A DNA stretch of 64,000 nt from Tritrichomonas musculus (lineage: Eukaryota > Parabasalia > Tritrichomonadida > Tritrichomonadidae): assembly GCA_039105265.1 (NCBI GenBank), contig JAPFFF010000006.1, positions 1,240,001 to 1,304,000 on the forward strand, written 5' to 3'. Below, one piece after another: positions 19,901 through 30,088 of this stretch. Every line of letters starts with the position of its first letter. Within the stretch, counting starts at the first letter, position 1. The position numbers and the translations under genes were made by a program. The notes under the pieces are model-generated. The model did no database searches and was not told where the DNA came from. It saw only the letters and a list, made by a program, of their open reading frames with translations.

Positions 19901-22900
19901 TGTTAATCTTGAAATTATATGTTGATCAATTTGATTCATTACCACGAATGGCACTTCAATTGATCTATAAAGTTGCCTCAAATTACAATGATGCAGAAAT
20001 ATCAAAAGTTTTAGTTGAGCAATCATTCAACATTGTCAATTCAAGTAATTCTAACTTTAATTTTTCAGACGAATTTGATCGTAAACGATTATTTGACATT
20101 CAATTGTTTCCTAATGTAAACAAATTTTCATTTATAATACTAGAGAACGATATGGCACAGAAATCATTAATTGGGCAAGTCATTTCATCTTTTAAATCGT
20201 TAATTTTGAAAATTCAATTAAATGATAGAAAAATCATAATAAATCGTTTGTTCAAAATTTTATCAACAACAACAACAAACAAAATTTTAGACCAAGGAAC
20301 ATCCATTTTAGCCTGTCTTTCATTAATAGAGCACGTTCTTCGATACAAAAATAAATCCATTTTACCAACGAATGGTCTTTCAATTTTGTTAGGTTTACAA
20401 AGGAGCCGTACGAGCGTTGAAAAGATTTCAATATGTGTATCCAAGTGGGTTTCACTTTTTCAGAGCTCCCTAGATGAATGCTTTAATTCATTCATCTATA
20501 ATGATGCAGCTATGTTTTCATTCTTTCTCAAAAATTATACGTCACAATTGAATGAGTTTGCTGCTGAGACGTTCTACGTGCAATTGAAACTCCACATTGA
20601 CTCGAATCCTTTGATTGCATTGAAAGCGATTCCAGCTTTTATGAAGAGCAAGCATTTGACAAAAGAGATGAAAACGTCACTTTTTTCAACATTGGAAGAA
20701 TTCCTTTCATATGACTTCTTGGTCAGGCCCGAAACGATACGAGACTATTACGAAGCTATTTCATCATTTGAAAGTTTGAAATTTTCAAAAATTATTTTGT
20801 CACTTTTGAACTTCCCTTTGAATTCATCAACTGCCACTTTTTACGGCATAAAATTGATGAAAAAAATTAAAAATAAGTCTGTTTTTTATGATATTTTGGA
20901 TGAAATTATCGATAAAAATGATATTTTAAATAAGGAAAGGATTCCTTATCCAATGAATAATGAAATTTTATACAAGGCTTTGAAGATTCGTAATACTATT
21001 GAAAATGTCCCTTTGATGCTCTTGCTTTATCAGCAAACTAAAAATAAAAGGATGGCTAAACTTGTGAAAAAAACATTCGATTTAAATTCAGAAGTGTTGA
21101 GTTGGGCTACATTATGTAAAATGATTATTATTGACAAAATTTTACCTACTAAGAAAATTCAATTGGAAACTTTTTCTAAGGATAAACAAAATGAAGATAA
21201 TTCAGAGCAAATACATGTCAAGCCTAACTTTCTTGTGAAGAAATTAATGATGACAATTTCAAAGAAACTCGTTTCTAAGATTAGAGATACTTATCCTTTT
21301 CAATTAGAATATATTGAAATAATCTTCGATATTGCAATGAAATGTTTCTCAAATATTAAACTCCAGAAAAAAGTTTCATCAATCCTTAGTGCCATTATTA
21401 ATAAATTCGGTAACGTTGAAACAGATGGTATTATTACTAATCGTATATCTTCAATGCAAGCTGAAATTGCAACAACGGTTAGTAATGCATCGATGTTCAT
21501 TGTATTTAATAAGTTTGTTTTTAATTTAATTGACTTTTACGAAAAAGATCAAAATCAACAATATATTTTAAATTGGGAAAAAAATCTAACAAGCATTGTT
21601 TCTACACTTGAAAAAGAAAATATTTTAATGTTTTTGAGACTATCAAGTCGCTTGTTTCAATTTTCAAGCAGTTTTAAATTATATTCAAATTTCGAAATGA
21701 GAGCAAAAGAATTTTTTTCTGCTGTTTTTGATAAAAAGTATCATTTGAGAGGCCTAAAGAAGCAATTGGGATGTTTTGTTGAAATAATTATAAAGTATTT
21801 TCCGTCTATCATTCCAGACAGAATCCTTAGAATTCTCGTTGTTGAAGAAATCTTTCATAGAAGTCATGACTCACTGTTTGGTGCTCTCGCTGTTCTTGTG
21901 AATAAAGTTCGGGAGGATGGCCTAGCTAAAAAGGAAAAATCTGGTGCATCCAAAACTGAAGAAAAAGCAAGCGACAAAAATGCAAAAGATAGTAACAAAC
22001 ATTTTTCTTTACCTGAATCAAATGAGAATAGCAATGATTCAAATGAAAACAATAATGAGCCAAATGAGAATGAAAATGAGTCAACTGAAAATAGCAATGA
22101 GTCAAATGAGAATAAAAATGAGTCAAATGAAAATGAGTCAAATGAAAATGAAAATGAGTCAAATGAGAATGAAAATGAGTCAAATGAGAATGAAAATGAG
22201 TCAAATGAGAATGAAAATGAGTCAAATGAGAATGAAAATGAGTCAAATGAGAATGAAAATGAAAATGAGTCAAATGAGAATGAAAATGAGTCAAATAGAA
22301 ATAATGAATCGAATGAAAGCAACGATGAATCAAACGAAGGCGACGAGTCTAATGAAAGTAATGAATCAACTGAAAGCCGCGAATCCAACGAATGCGATGC
22401 GGCAAGCATTCTTAACACTGAATCTAGCTATTTCAATCTCAGCCTTAGCGAAAGTTCTCTCTCATCCAGCTCGCTCTCCTCTAAATCCAGCCTCACCAGA
22501 AGCAATCCAGCGATCCCGCCGCCGGCGCCAAGCAGTGGAATGTCAGTTGACGAGGTAATGCTCATACTCTCAAAAGCCCAAACATCCATTTTCAGCCGTG
22601 GCGAAGGATACCAGCGCTTCATCGCATCAGTAGCCAGCATTGTTCCACGCACGATTGGTGTCAAGTGGAAGACAGTTGTCAGAGTGATTCTATCATCATC
22701 ATTTTCCACGCCTGAGACTGTCAATTTTGAATGTCTTGCGATTCTCTTTCAAAAAGTTCACTCAAAAGTTGTCACTGATTACGGACCAGCCATTTTTCGG
22801 ACAATAATTTTGTCAAAAGACACTGAAAAAGTTGTTGCTCTATCGTCTATCATATTTGACAAATTATTGCCACAAATAAACGAGCTCCTCCTTGCCGAAT

Positions 22901-23424
22901 TGGTCAATCTTCGTTCTTTTGACCTACCTTTGATATCTAGAATTCTAAGAATTGGTTTTGAGAACTTATCTGGCTACTGTATCACAAATTCATCAATTCT
23001 TAATTTTTTGAAAAAAAATGTTCTCGATTTTAGTCTTTCTTTTGTTGGGAATCTTCTTTGTTGTAAAAAGACAGAGAAGCAGGGTGTTGTACTAATGGTT
23101 CAACTTTTTGAATCAATTGCAACGAAATGTTTATCTGATTCAAATTATTCAAATACTAATTTTGATCAGATTGTTATTAAGTTGCTCTGCTTATTCAGGT
23201 TATTTTTAAGTAAAGCTAAATCCCTGCTAAAAAAGAAGGATCTTAAAAAATGTCAATTAGACATTTCCCGTTTTATTTTGCTCCTATTACAACATATTGA
23301 TTTATCACTAAGGTCAGCAATTTATGACTTTATTAAAATCATTCCAAAAGATGTATTAAATCAAGCTTGGTCTAAATTTAATGTTAATGAAATAGAGTTT
23401 GTTAATCTCCTTGAAAAATGTTAA
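16957..23424 (+). CDS. Giant HEAT/ARM-type repeat protein with Asn-Glu-Ser repeat insert
   Basis: One intron-free frame of 2,155 residues. Nearly the whole length is pairs of amphipathic helices typical of HEAT/ARM solenoids, for example 'EIRFLAIQCFEQIAKNHPSLG' at about residues 840-860. The size and uniform helical build recall HEATR5/Laa1-type trafficking adaptors, but I see no diagnostic motif, so this stays a guess. At about residues 1687-1785 an insert of Asn-Glu-Ser repeats interrupts the solenoid, followed by a Ser-rich and Pro-rich linker whose DNA is more GC-rich than the rest. The helical fold then resumes to the end. The start ATG is head-to-head with the phosphatase gene, 50 bases apart. 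Its partners are unknown. Confidence 0.8.
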   Translation: MDDIDNPKSNQSFQWWNSQIEGCYDLLNPPQLVSAKVATSIFYKIFPTLMIFDEFNDNDQAYWGEIHRFLKCRYQNIEIPSPSLNFPQFISILYSVKDEIKLNNLAECFQFILAYQTAQPAFFLLRQYPIIVNDPLLYFETIIYFSNFNKQMWQSIIKEYRFFDNFFYMNKNFFTHFPKNSKVKDWTAILFCSSAFSKVLSASLEYHTHAFTHSMLYIKEIIKFFEVVPDDVCTSLLRDIFSIIKSCYQKIALRDKLEPKIADVLHSLLSRDSSNLKYAIKFSLSFEPSIISSSLIVSILTQREILCICDIEILETVLDSSTAYDILVYLSKIMIQSKLFHRSCSAFILKILKKYDKNKNIYDYGINLVNGLFIFISHARKMHKYKYRILLICETLSMFMESNIFWLQKSVINAASTIAQVGYYPSYFDLIFPITFPKDSSIVDLMIQSISKAKKPKYKFFPFIKIKNDYLLLNSEIIKNGESIKKINECINTLKTIKTKVKLQNLVNSLSNEFRNLFVLQTKWKYLFPRDFDSVLLSIVKLKVQMNVINIYQLMKNVLLFMNDSNITRIIDALNFGIETKNFVSIYEFAIVLKKYGTKFVNLASVAIDRLIATELNSTWAIQTYRRIIKNSKLKNELVSAIVLSSISSDDEFVKIEGIKTIPYILSDDIDEISLYQNLKNDLISSNKNIAFVASKSLAQIAYNSPSIAQNIFTKLVKKQERLNAFEITFPLFLKHFNVSMVLSNLNQWSLFLLNLNDSFEIHHVSSISRIVIHSFVSILGEKCSIIISLLNNVNKEMLNSKQTVIILNAFALSISSEKFIVSNQEIFFSALKNEIKEIRFLAIQCFEQIAKNHPSLGVKLLQKLINLNENDQICYFQAEALILKHIYKIIDEETLNLIISNNSLFNIIVLSFLLPKNLPKNIFNYENDQNIIKKLVVEIQESKLNVDERDEKRKSTLKKYKNYLAFFLFKHYKAMPEELVMLILKLYVDQFDSLPRMALQLIYKVASNYNDAEISKVLVEQSFNIVNSSNSNFNFSDEFDRKRLFDIQLFPNVNKFSFIILENDMAQKSLIGQVISSFKSLILKIQLNDRKIIINRLFKILSTTTTNKILDQGTSILACLSLIEHVLRYKNKSILPTNGLSILLGLQRSRTSVEKISICVSKWVSLFQSSLDECFNSFIYNDAAMFSFFLKNYTSQLNEFAAETFYVQLKLHIDSNPLIALKAIPAFMKSKHLTKEMKTSLFSTLEEFLSYDFLVRPETIRDYYEAISSFESLKFSKIILSLLNFPLNSSTATFYGIKLMKKIKNKSVFYDILDEIIDKNDILNKERIPYPMNNEILYKALKIRNTIENVPLMLLLYQQTKNKRMAKLVKKTFDLNSEVLSWATLCKMIIIDKILPTKKIQLETFSKDKQNEDNSEQIHVKPNFLVKKLMMTISKKLVSKIRDTYPFQLEYIEIIFDIAMKCFSNIKLQKKVSSILSAIINKFGNVETDGIITNRISSMQAEIATTVSNASMFIVFNKFVFNLIDFYEKDQNQQYILNWEKNLTSIVSTLEKENILMFLRLSSRLFQFSSSFKLYSNFEMRAKEFFSAVFDKKYHLRGLKKQLGCFVEIIIKYFPSIIPDRILRILVVEEIFHRSHDSLFGALAVLVNKVREDGLAKKEKSGASKTEEKASDKNAKDSNKHFSLPESNENSNDSNENNNEPNENENESTENSNESNENKNESNENESNENENESNENENESNENENESNENENESNENENESNENENENESNENENESNRNNESNESNDESNEGDESNESNESTESRESNECDAASILNTESSYFNLSLSESSLSSSSLSSKSSLTRSNPAIPPPAPSSGMSVDEVMLILSKAQTSIFSRGEGYQRFIASVASIVPRTIGVKWKTVVRVILSSSFSTPETVNFECLAILFQKVHSKVVTDYGPAIFRTIILSKDTEKVVALSSIIFDKLLPQINELLLAELVNLRSFDLPLISRILRIGFENLSGYCITNSSILNFLKKNVLDFSLSFVGNLLCCKKTEKQGVVLMVQLFESIATKCLSDSNYSNTNFDQIVIKLLCLFRLFLSKAKSLLKKKDLKKCQLDISRFILLLLQHIDLSLRSAIYDFIKIIPKDVLNQAWSKFNVNEIEFVNLLEKC
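22017..22310 (+). repeat. 21-bp coding minisatellite (ESNENEN units)
   Basis: Tandem 21-base units, each coding for seven residues such as 'ESNENEN', with shorter variant units at both edges. The unit length keeps the frame. The central copies are nearly identical, which suggests recent slippage or unequal exchange. It forms a disordered acidic insert in the giant HEAT-type protein. Confidence 0.9.
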
Positions 23425-24238
23425 TATAAATAAATTGTTATATATTTATGTTTAGCGCATTTTGTTTTATTCCACAAAATAATTACGATAATATTTTGCA
23501 TATCTTTTTTTTTTTTTTTTAGATTAGATTTTCAAAATGTAAACTTTAAATGCTAATGGTTTTAAGCCATAAAGTTTGGTGAAATTAATAAACTGCTTTT
23601 TCTCTATCTATTAGTCAAAAAGAATTACGCTTACAAAACTATTGTTACTAGCATTGTAGTATTCAAACTTAATTACAATAAGGCTTAACCGTTAATTTTG
23701 TCTTTAGCATTTAGCATTTCACATTCTATTTCAATCAAATTGATGTACATCGAATTTTCAGGTTAAGAAAACGGGTACCTTCAAAACTTGCCTTTTAATT
23801 ATAATTAATTGATTCAATAATATAGAGTATTTAAATAATTAAACCAGTTCAACTAATTAATATTTCATATTTAATATTTGATGAACTCCATTCATTAATT
23901 TACAAAAATTATAATATTTCAAGATAAAATGGGACAATAGTTAATAATAAATCTTGTTCTCGTTGTCTAGGAATTTAAAAAAATGCTAATCATCAAAAAC
24001 GATCATTTATCATTCAATTTTATTTTACTTAAAAAAATCCACAAAGAAGTAATAATCCTCCAAAAGTAAAAAAATAATCCCCATTGACATCCTTACTCAA
24101 ATTAAATCTTCTTTCGTGTAATTAAAGTATCATATGATTATAAAAATTCATGAAAGCAATTCGATTTATAAAAATTGATATCACATATCTTTTTAACGTA
24201 TGTTTTAAACTTTTTGAAATAATCAAAAATATATAAAG
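23425..24238. other. AT-rich spacer
   Basis: About 810 bases between two plus-strand genes. There is a T-run near 23,505-23,520 and otherwise no recognised element or open frame. The right edge holds the initiator-like word of the next gene. Confidence 0.6.
24223..24230 (+). promoter_or_regulatory. Initiator-like TCAAAAAT before the Glu-rich gene
   Basis: TCAAAAAT lies 8 bases before the ATG at 24,239. It is identical to the word before the phosphatase gene on the other strand. Confidence 0.45.
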
Positions 24239-26158
24239 ATGAAGCATTATCCTCCCACATTATCGCGTACACTTGATCTAATTGAGAGAAGGCGTCTTTA
24301 TACCCTTCATATGATGAATCTGAATCCACCTCATGGAGGAACTGATAATTCACCATTAGATCCGATCCCTGCTGTTGCCTACCGAAATGAAAAGAAAAAA
24401 TATTATAGAGAATTAGAGGTTCAGCTTCGAGAAGAAGAATATGCTAGAATTAGGAGACTCCAAAGAGAAGGATTAAACCCACGATATAAATATAGAACAT
24501 CGCCACGCGGATTTAAAAATGGATCAAGTTTATACAACACAACCAATGTTTTCGGTGATGGTAATTCTAATGATGATGCGGCCGGAAGCAAAGCAGAAGC
24601 AAAAACAGATCTCGATAGTACCCAAGAGAGCGTTGATAACAATAATGTCCTTGAAAATGATAAATTAAACGAAACAGCAGATCAAATTCTGGAGAGACTT
24701 GGGCTTGAAAGTGGAATGAGAGTTCTTGATCGTTCACTCTCACCTCGGTCTTCATTTTCACAACCCAGAAAAAATAGAACAATAATTTATCCTGTTTCTA
24801 CAACAAAACGCACAAATAGGAATTCATCAGGTTTGAATTACGTTAATAACGAAACTCAAACGCCAAAACGACGTCGAAAAATTAAACCTCATCCTCCTGA
24901 AGAAGAGAGTGAAAAAGATCCAAGTCCAAGAAGGAGTAGAGCCAGTTCTGAAAAAAGTGAGCTCGATAATGAAGAGGATTTTGAAGATGAAAAGGAAGAA
25001 ACGCCGAAAGATATTAAAGACCGAAATAAAACTCAAGAGGAAAACGATGATGATAAAGATTCAATAGAAAAAACTAGCCAAAAAGCAGATGATGATAATG
25101 AAAGCTTAAATGATAAAACAAATGAAAATAAAAGTGATGATAATAAAAAAGATGAGAGCAAAAAGGAATTTGAAGAGGATGATTTTACTGAAGATAATAA
25201 TGAAGAAGAAAATAAAGAAGAGATTGAAAATAAAGAAGAAGAAAATAATGAAGAGATTAAAAATAATGAAGAAGAAAATAAAGAAGAGATTGATAAAACA
25301 ATGCAAAAGGATGAAGAAGAAGATCATGACAAAGATTCAATAGAGAAAGAAAGCCAAGGCAATGAAAATGCTAATCTTCCTTCTAGCGACCATGTGTCTA
25401 AAGGGATGGATGATAGCGAAGAAAATAGAGCCACAATTCTCGAAAAAATGGAAAAAGATAAACTTAATGACCGTGATAATGATCCTAATAACTTTAATTC
25501 TTCATTTTTCTCTTCAGAAAAAGTTAAAAAAGAGGAAAGTGAGCACGTAGAAGAAGAAGAGAAACATGAAGAAGAGAGACATGAAGAAGAGAAACATGAA
25601 GAAGAAAAACATGAAGAAGAGAGACATGAAGAAGAAAAACATGAAGAAGAGAAACATGAAGAAGAAAAACATGAAGAAGAGAAACATGAAGAAGAGAAAC
25701 ATGAAGAAGAAAAACATGAAGAAGAAAAACATGAAGAAGAAAAACATGAAGAAGAAAAACATGAAGAAGAAGAATCTGACAAAGAACTCCATGCCGCAGA
25801 TCACACAGAAGTTTTCAAAAATTCACGCAGTGAAGAAGAAAAGATAAATTCTGAAGTAAGTGATAAAGAAGAGGAAGAAAATATCCTTTTAAGTGTTGCC
25901 AAAAATCAAGAAAGAATTGCGAAAGAAATGGCTGATGAAATGAGACGTAAAGAAAGAGAAGAGTATCTGAGACAGCAACGTGAAGGCGAGGATCTGCTTA
26001 ACAGAAGTCTATACGATAATTCAGATCAATTGCGTGACATTTCTGACGCAAGGAAGATGGAAAGTGATGAAGCTAAAGAAGAATCAGATGCTCGTAAATT
26101 AGAATCTGATTCTCACTTTTTCGGAGAAGAAGGTGTTGTTGGAAAACTATTTGATTAA
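24239..26158 (+). CDS. Glu-rich, low-complexity protein with KHEEE repeats
   Basis: This 639-residue protein is not recognised. Its first 100 residues are the only ordinary-looking part: basic and helical ('LIERRRLYTLHMMN', 'REEEYARIRRLQREGLNPRYKYR'), with a Pro-rich stretch between. Residues 210-440 are highly acidic and disordered, rich in Glu, Asp, Asn and Lys. Residues 442-511 are fourteen KHEEE/RHEEE units. The last 110 residues return to a charged helix ('MADEMRRKEREEYLRQQREGE') that could be a coiled coil, ending in 'FFGEEGVVGKLFD'. The basic and coiled-coil ends suggest a cytoskeletal or scaffold protein, but no family is identified. Confidence 0.75.
   Translation: MKHYPPTLSRTLDLIERRRLYTLHMMNLNPPHGGTDNSPLDPIPAVAYRNEKKKYYRELEVQLREEEYARIRRLQREGLNPRYKYRTSPRGFKNGSSLYNTTNVFGDGNSNDDAAGSKAEAKTDLDSTQESVDNNNVLENDKLNETADQILERLGLESGMRVLDRSLSPRSSFSQPRKNRTIIYPVSTTKRTNRNSSGLNYVNNETQTPKRRRKIKPHPPEEESEKDPSPRRSRASSEKSELDNEEDFEDEKEETPKDIKDRNKTQEENDDDKDSIEKTSQKADDDNESLNDKTNENKSDDNKKDESKKEFEEDDFTEDNNEEENKEEIENKEEENNEEIKNNEEENKEEIDKTMQKDEEEDHDKDSIEKESQGNENANLPSSDHVSKGMDDSEENRATILEKMEKDKLNDRDNDPNNFNSSFFSSEKVKKEESEHVEEEEKHEEERHEEEKHEEEKHEEERHEEEKHEEEKHEEEKHEEEKHEEEKHEEEKHEEEKHEEEKHEEEKHEEEESDKELHAADHTEVFKNSRSEEEKINSEVSDKEEEENILLSVAKNQERIAKEMADEMRRKEREEYLRQQREGEDLLNRSLYDNSDQLRDISDARKMESDEAKEESDARKLESDSHFFGEEGVVGKLFD
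25562..25771 (+). repeat. 15-bp coding minisatellite, 14 units of KHEEE/RHEEE
   Basis: Fourteen 15-base units in frame with the Glu-rich protein. They differ mainly by A/G changes that keep the residues or swap Lys for Arg. Confidence 0.93.
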
Positions 26159-26213
26159 TTTAATTATTTTTATTACTATTTTTTTATGTTAATAAAGAAA
26201 ATCATTTATATTA

Positions 26214-26461
26214 TTAAGGTACAAATCCAGTACGTTATTTTTTGAATAGGAGAACGTTTATTATTTGAATAGTTGCATGTCTCTGAAAAAGTTTAAATTG
26301 ACTAGGTTTGTTTTTGACACTTATTTTACAATTTAAATAAACATTATGACATGTTATATGAAATGGGTGGAAATAATCGTTTTTTATTTAACATGTCATC
26401 TTATTCTTTGAGAATGTCAAAAAAAATTGCGGTTACTAAACGTACTGGATTTGTACCTTAA
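26214..26461. mobile_element. Short MITE-like element with 23-bp perfect terminal inverted repeats
   Basis: A 248-base element whose ends are a perfect 23-base inverted repeat beginning TTAAGGTACAAATCC (26,214-26,236 and 26,439-26,461). It has no open frame. The termini fit either a TA target-site duplication (Tc1/mariner kind) followed by AGGTAC, or TTAA (piggyBac kind). Its repeats differ from those of the mariner at 37,671. The interior is AT-rich and itself partly palindromic (ACATGT arms). It lies 55 bases after the Glu-rich gene, so it could lie in the transcript's 3' flank. Confidence 0.75.
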
Positions 26462-26775
26462 ATAAAGTAATCTAAGCTTGTAAATTTGGTGAAATAAACG
26501 TTTTTTGGGTTTTAAAAATCACCAAATGTAACCATATTATTGTCAAATAAATTTTTATTAATATTTATTATTGTCATAAACCATTGAATTATTTGAAAGA
26601 GGAATTAAATGAGTTTTATCAAAAGTCATATTAATAATCGATAAGATTTTCTCAGTAAAAAAATGTTATTTTTTGAATATTATAAAATAATTGTATGATT
26701 TGTATAATATATCATATAAAATAATAATAAAAAGCTCATTTATATTGACGATGAAAAGCCAAATAACCGATTTCA

Positions 26776-26802
26776 CCAAAAGCCCAGGTCTTGGGCTTTT
26801 GG
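26776..26802. repeat. GC-containing hairpin
   Basis: CCAAAAGCCCA and TGGGCTTTTGG form an 11-base perfect stem around a 5-base loop, with further partial pairing outside. Related CACCAAA/TTTGGTG words recur between 26,488 and 26,880. Confidence 0.7.
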
Positions 26803-26937
26803 CGACAGCATTCAATTTTGAATAGTTTACATATATTTTGGAGATCACCAAAACGGTTTTTTTGGCGATGGTGATTTGTAAAGCTTTCAAAATATCATAT
26901 ATAAAATAAAAAAAAAAAATAAGATATAAATATATAA

Positions 26938-28043
26938 AAAACCCCCTCCAATACCGTTTACATTTTTTAACAGGTGAAAAAAAATAGTTATATCTTTTAC
27001 ATTATACCTCATAAAAGAATTATTATAATTAATATAAAATTGGCAAATCCTAAATTTATATTTTTTTTAATTAATTTTGTTCTACAGTGAAAATATTTTC
27101 TGCATATTAACATATTATATGTTGTAAAAAAAACATTCAAAGTCTTCTGATAGATCCTAATGAAATATTTATTTATTTAGATATTGTATAGAATTTTTGA
27201 TTTAATTTCATCTCATAAATTTTTAGGAGATGATCATTTTATCTAAATTGGCCATTTTATTGATTTGGCATAGTTTAACTCTAAATTAAAGATAAAAACA
27301 GAAAAACAATATGCATACTTTGCTAAAATTTATAAAATACAATCATTTCATTGGGAATTATTAAAATAATTAATTTCTGAATTTTTTTTTTTTTAAATTT
27401 TAGGTAATGTATTGAATAGTTATATTAAACAAAAAGTTTTTTACCATTAAAGAAAAAAATATGAAGTATGATTTAGGTTGTCAAAAAAAATAATCTTTCA
27501 AAAAAAACTTTTAGTTCAAACAATTTGGTTGACTGTCTAAATATATTGAGTTGTTGTTTGTTTTATACAATGAAATTCTTTATGATTGTTGAAAATTATT
27601 GTTCGTTATTTGAATATCCATTATTGAGCAGAATTAATGAAAAAAATTATCAAAATAAAGATTTATAATTTATTAAATAATATTTTTATTGTTAGAATAT
27701 ATATTAAAAAATATTTATTAAAGAATATTATATTTATATTAATTATTAACAAAGGAAAAACTATTTTTCAAAAAAAAAGTTTTTTGTAAAAACGTATTTT
27801 TATTGAATATTTGTGGGAGGGGATAGAATAAACGAGTATTTTTATATGAGATCTCATAAATATTTGTGAAGGCTTCTAGAAAAAACGTATTTTCTTATTT
27901 TGAAATTAGTATTTTAAATATCTCATTAAATAATCATAAACATGAAACACTCTATAATTAATATTTGTTTATAAACATAAATACAATTTAATTAAATCAT
28001 AAAATTAATTAAACGTCAATACCAGCAAGTTGGAGGGGGTTTT
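26938..28043. repeat. 14-bp inverted repeat pair 1.1 kb apart
   Basis: AAAACCCCCTCCAA at 26,938-26,951 and its exact complement at 28,030-28,043. In such AT-rich DNA this match is unlikely to be chance, so the pair may bound a short non-coding element. No target-site duplication is clear. Confidence 0.4.
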
Positions 28044-30056
28044 GTTTTTTGGAAAAATGATAGGTGGGCCACTTTTTTTTGACTTTAAAAAAGTTCTTTT
28101 TTTCTTCGAATTTTAAGAATTATTCAGCAATTTCATAATATATATTTATATAACACATATATGATAGGATGCAGTTGTTAAATTAAGTTTTGAACTAATA
28201 TTCATCAACTTTTTTTTTAATACATGATATGCAATATCACAAGTTCAAATGAATTAAAATACATATTTCTATTATTTTATGATATTATCTATGTCATACA
28301 TCAAGAATGATCTGGAAACAATATAAAATAATTAATAGATTTCTCTAAAAAGTTAAAATAAAAGGTATTTTTAATTTTCAGAAGTATATAAAAAAATTGA
28401 ATGTTTTCTTTTTTGATATTTAGTTTCTTCATCGCCCAGGCTTTTTATTGATATAGTTAGTTATAACATAACTTCAAAGATAAAGGTTAGTTGGGAAAAC
28501 ATATTCAAAAAGTTGAATTAGTTAACGGAATGATTTTACTTGGTAGGAAATTATAAACGGTCAAACAATAAATTTGGTATAAATAAAGGTAAATTAAAAT
28601 TAGATATATGTCCTAGAATATTGGACCTTTATTAAAAAATCATAAAAAATTAAAATCAGCTTTTTTTTATTCAATTTTCTCTCAATTTATAAAAATAGCT
28701 TTCAAATATTTTTTATAATTTTTCCCTTATTGAAATTTTGAGATTTTTAGAAAAAGCAATATCTTAATTTAAAATTAAATTAATCTGTATTAATATTATA
28801 ATTTCATAATAGAATTATATATTAAAAATATATATAAATGAGATATTTCATTATAAATTTAAAAAGCAAAGATAATCAAAATAAAAATTATTTTATATTT
28901 ATTTGAATTTTTAAAATTTCAAAAAAAAAACAAAAAGATTTAATAAAAATTATAAATATAGCAATTTAAATAGAAATAAACAAAATATATTTTTATTATA
29001 ATATTATAAACATAAATATAATAGTAAATAATATTTTAAAATATTCATAATAAATCATATACTAATAAATAGAGTTCCTAAGGCAGAGTCAATTTTCGAT
29101 AAAAACTTTTTATGTTGAATTATAATGCTTAAAAAAGTATAATTAAATTATATTAAACTTTTAAAGAATTTTTACAGGTTATTTTCCAAGATAAATGAAA
29201 AATATTATTTTTTGACAAAATTCAGTTTAAAATGATCGTGCTTTAAAGATATGTGATATAAAAATTATTTTTTAACGTATATTTAATTTTTTCAAATTTT
29301 TTTCAGAACTTTTTTTTGACTCATTATTTGGCCATAAATGTTTAAATTTGAGAATGTTCTTTTCAAAAAATATTTTTAATAATAATCTAGTTTTATATCA
29401 TTTTTTAACCTGTTAATTTTTAATTAAATATAAATTTAATATTTTATAAAATTTATATTAACATATAAAATTATAAAAATATAAATCTGTCGAAAATTTT
29501 TTCTCTGAGTCATCGATTTTGTGTGACGGTATGAATTTTCTATTTTTTTATTGAAATTTCATATTGTCCAAATATTATCCTGCATTTCATAAATTAATAA
29601 ATATATGATATTTTTATAAATATATAATTATTATTTAAATAAGAAAATATTTATAATTTATCAAGATATTATGAAAATATAAAAAAAGTGATATTAAAAT
29701 GTAGAATTGTTTTTATTAAATAATATTGGATAATTTAAAATAAGAGTTTAATATTAAATATAATAATATAAAAATTTTTGATTTTTAACTACTACATATT
29801 TTTAAAAATAATTTTTTAAAAAAAGTTACGTTAAGTCACTTAGCATTAGGAACTTTCTAATAAATTTTAAAAATCATTATAATCGAATAATTGATTATTT
29901 CTAACTTTTTCAAAACGACTTTTTACATCATATTTTCTTACTGGGCTTTTATGTCCACAAAATTTTCTGTCCATTTCGAACTTTTTGAAACAAGATGTCA
30001 CTTTTTATGGATAGAAAGCTTTTATTTTAATCGGTAAACTCTCAAATAATTGAATT

Positions 30057-30088
30057 AAATGTCCATAACGAACATTTTATGGACATTT
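30057..30088. repeat. 12-bp perfect hairpin
   Basis: AAATGTCCATAA pairs with TTATGGACATTT across an 8-base loop. No open frame is nearby. Further TGTCC words occur just upstream. Confidence 0.6.

Noticed and set aside
21864-22418. Long minus-strand and other-frame open frames over the Asn-Glu-Ser repeat
   Set aside because: They are shadows of the 21-base coding repeat, which lacks stops in several frames.
22017-25771. CRISPR-like interpretation of the tandem repeats
   Set aside because: The units are directly adjacent coding repeats without unique spacers, in a eukaryotic setting.
25324-25847. Open frames rich in Phe/Ser/Cys or Lys/Met over the KHEEE repeat
   Set aside because: Shadows of the 15-base repeat in other frames.
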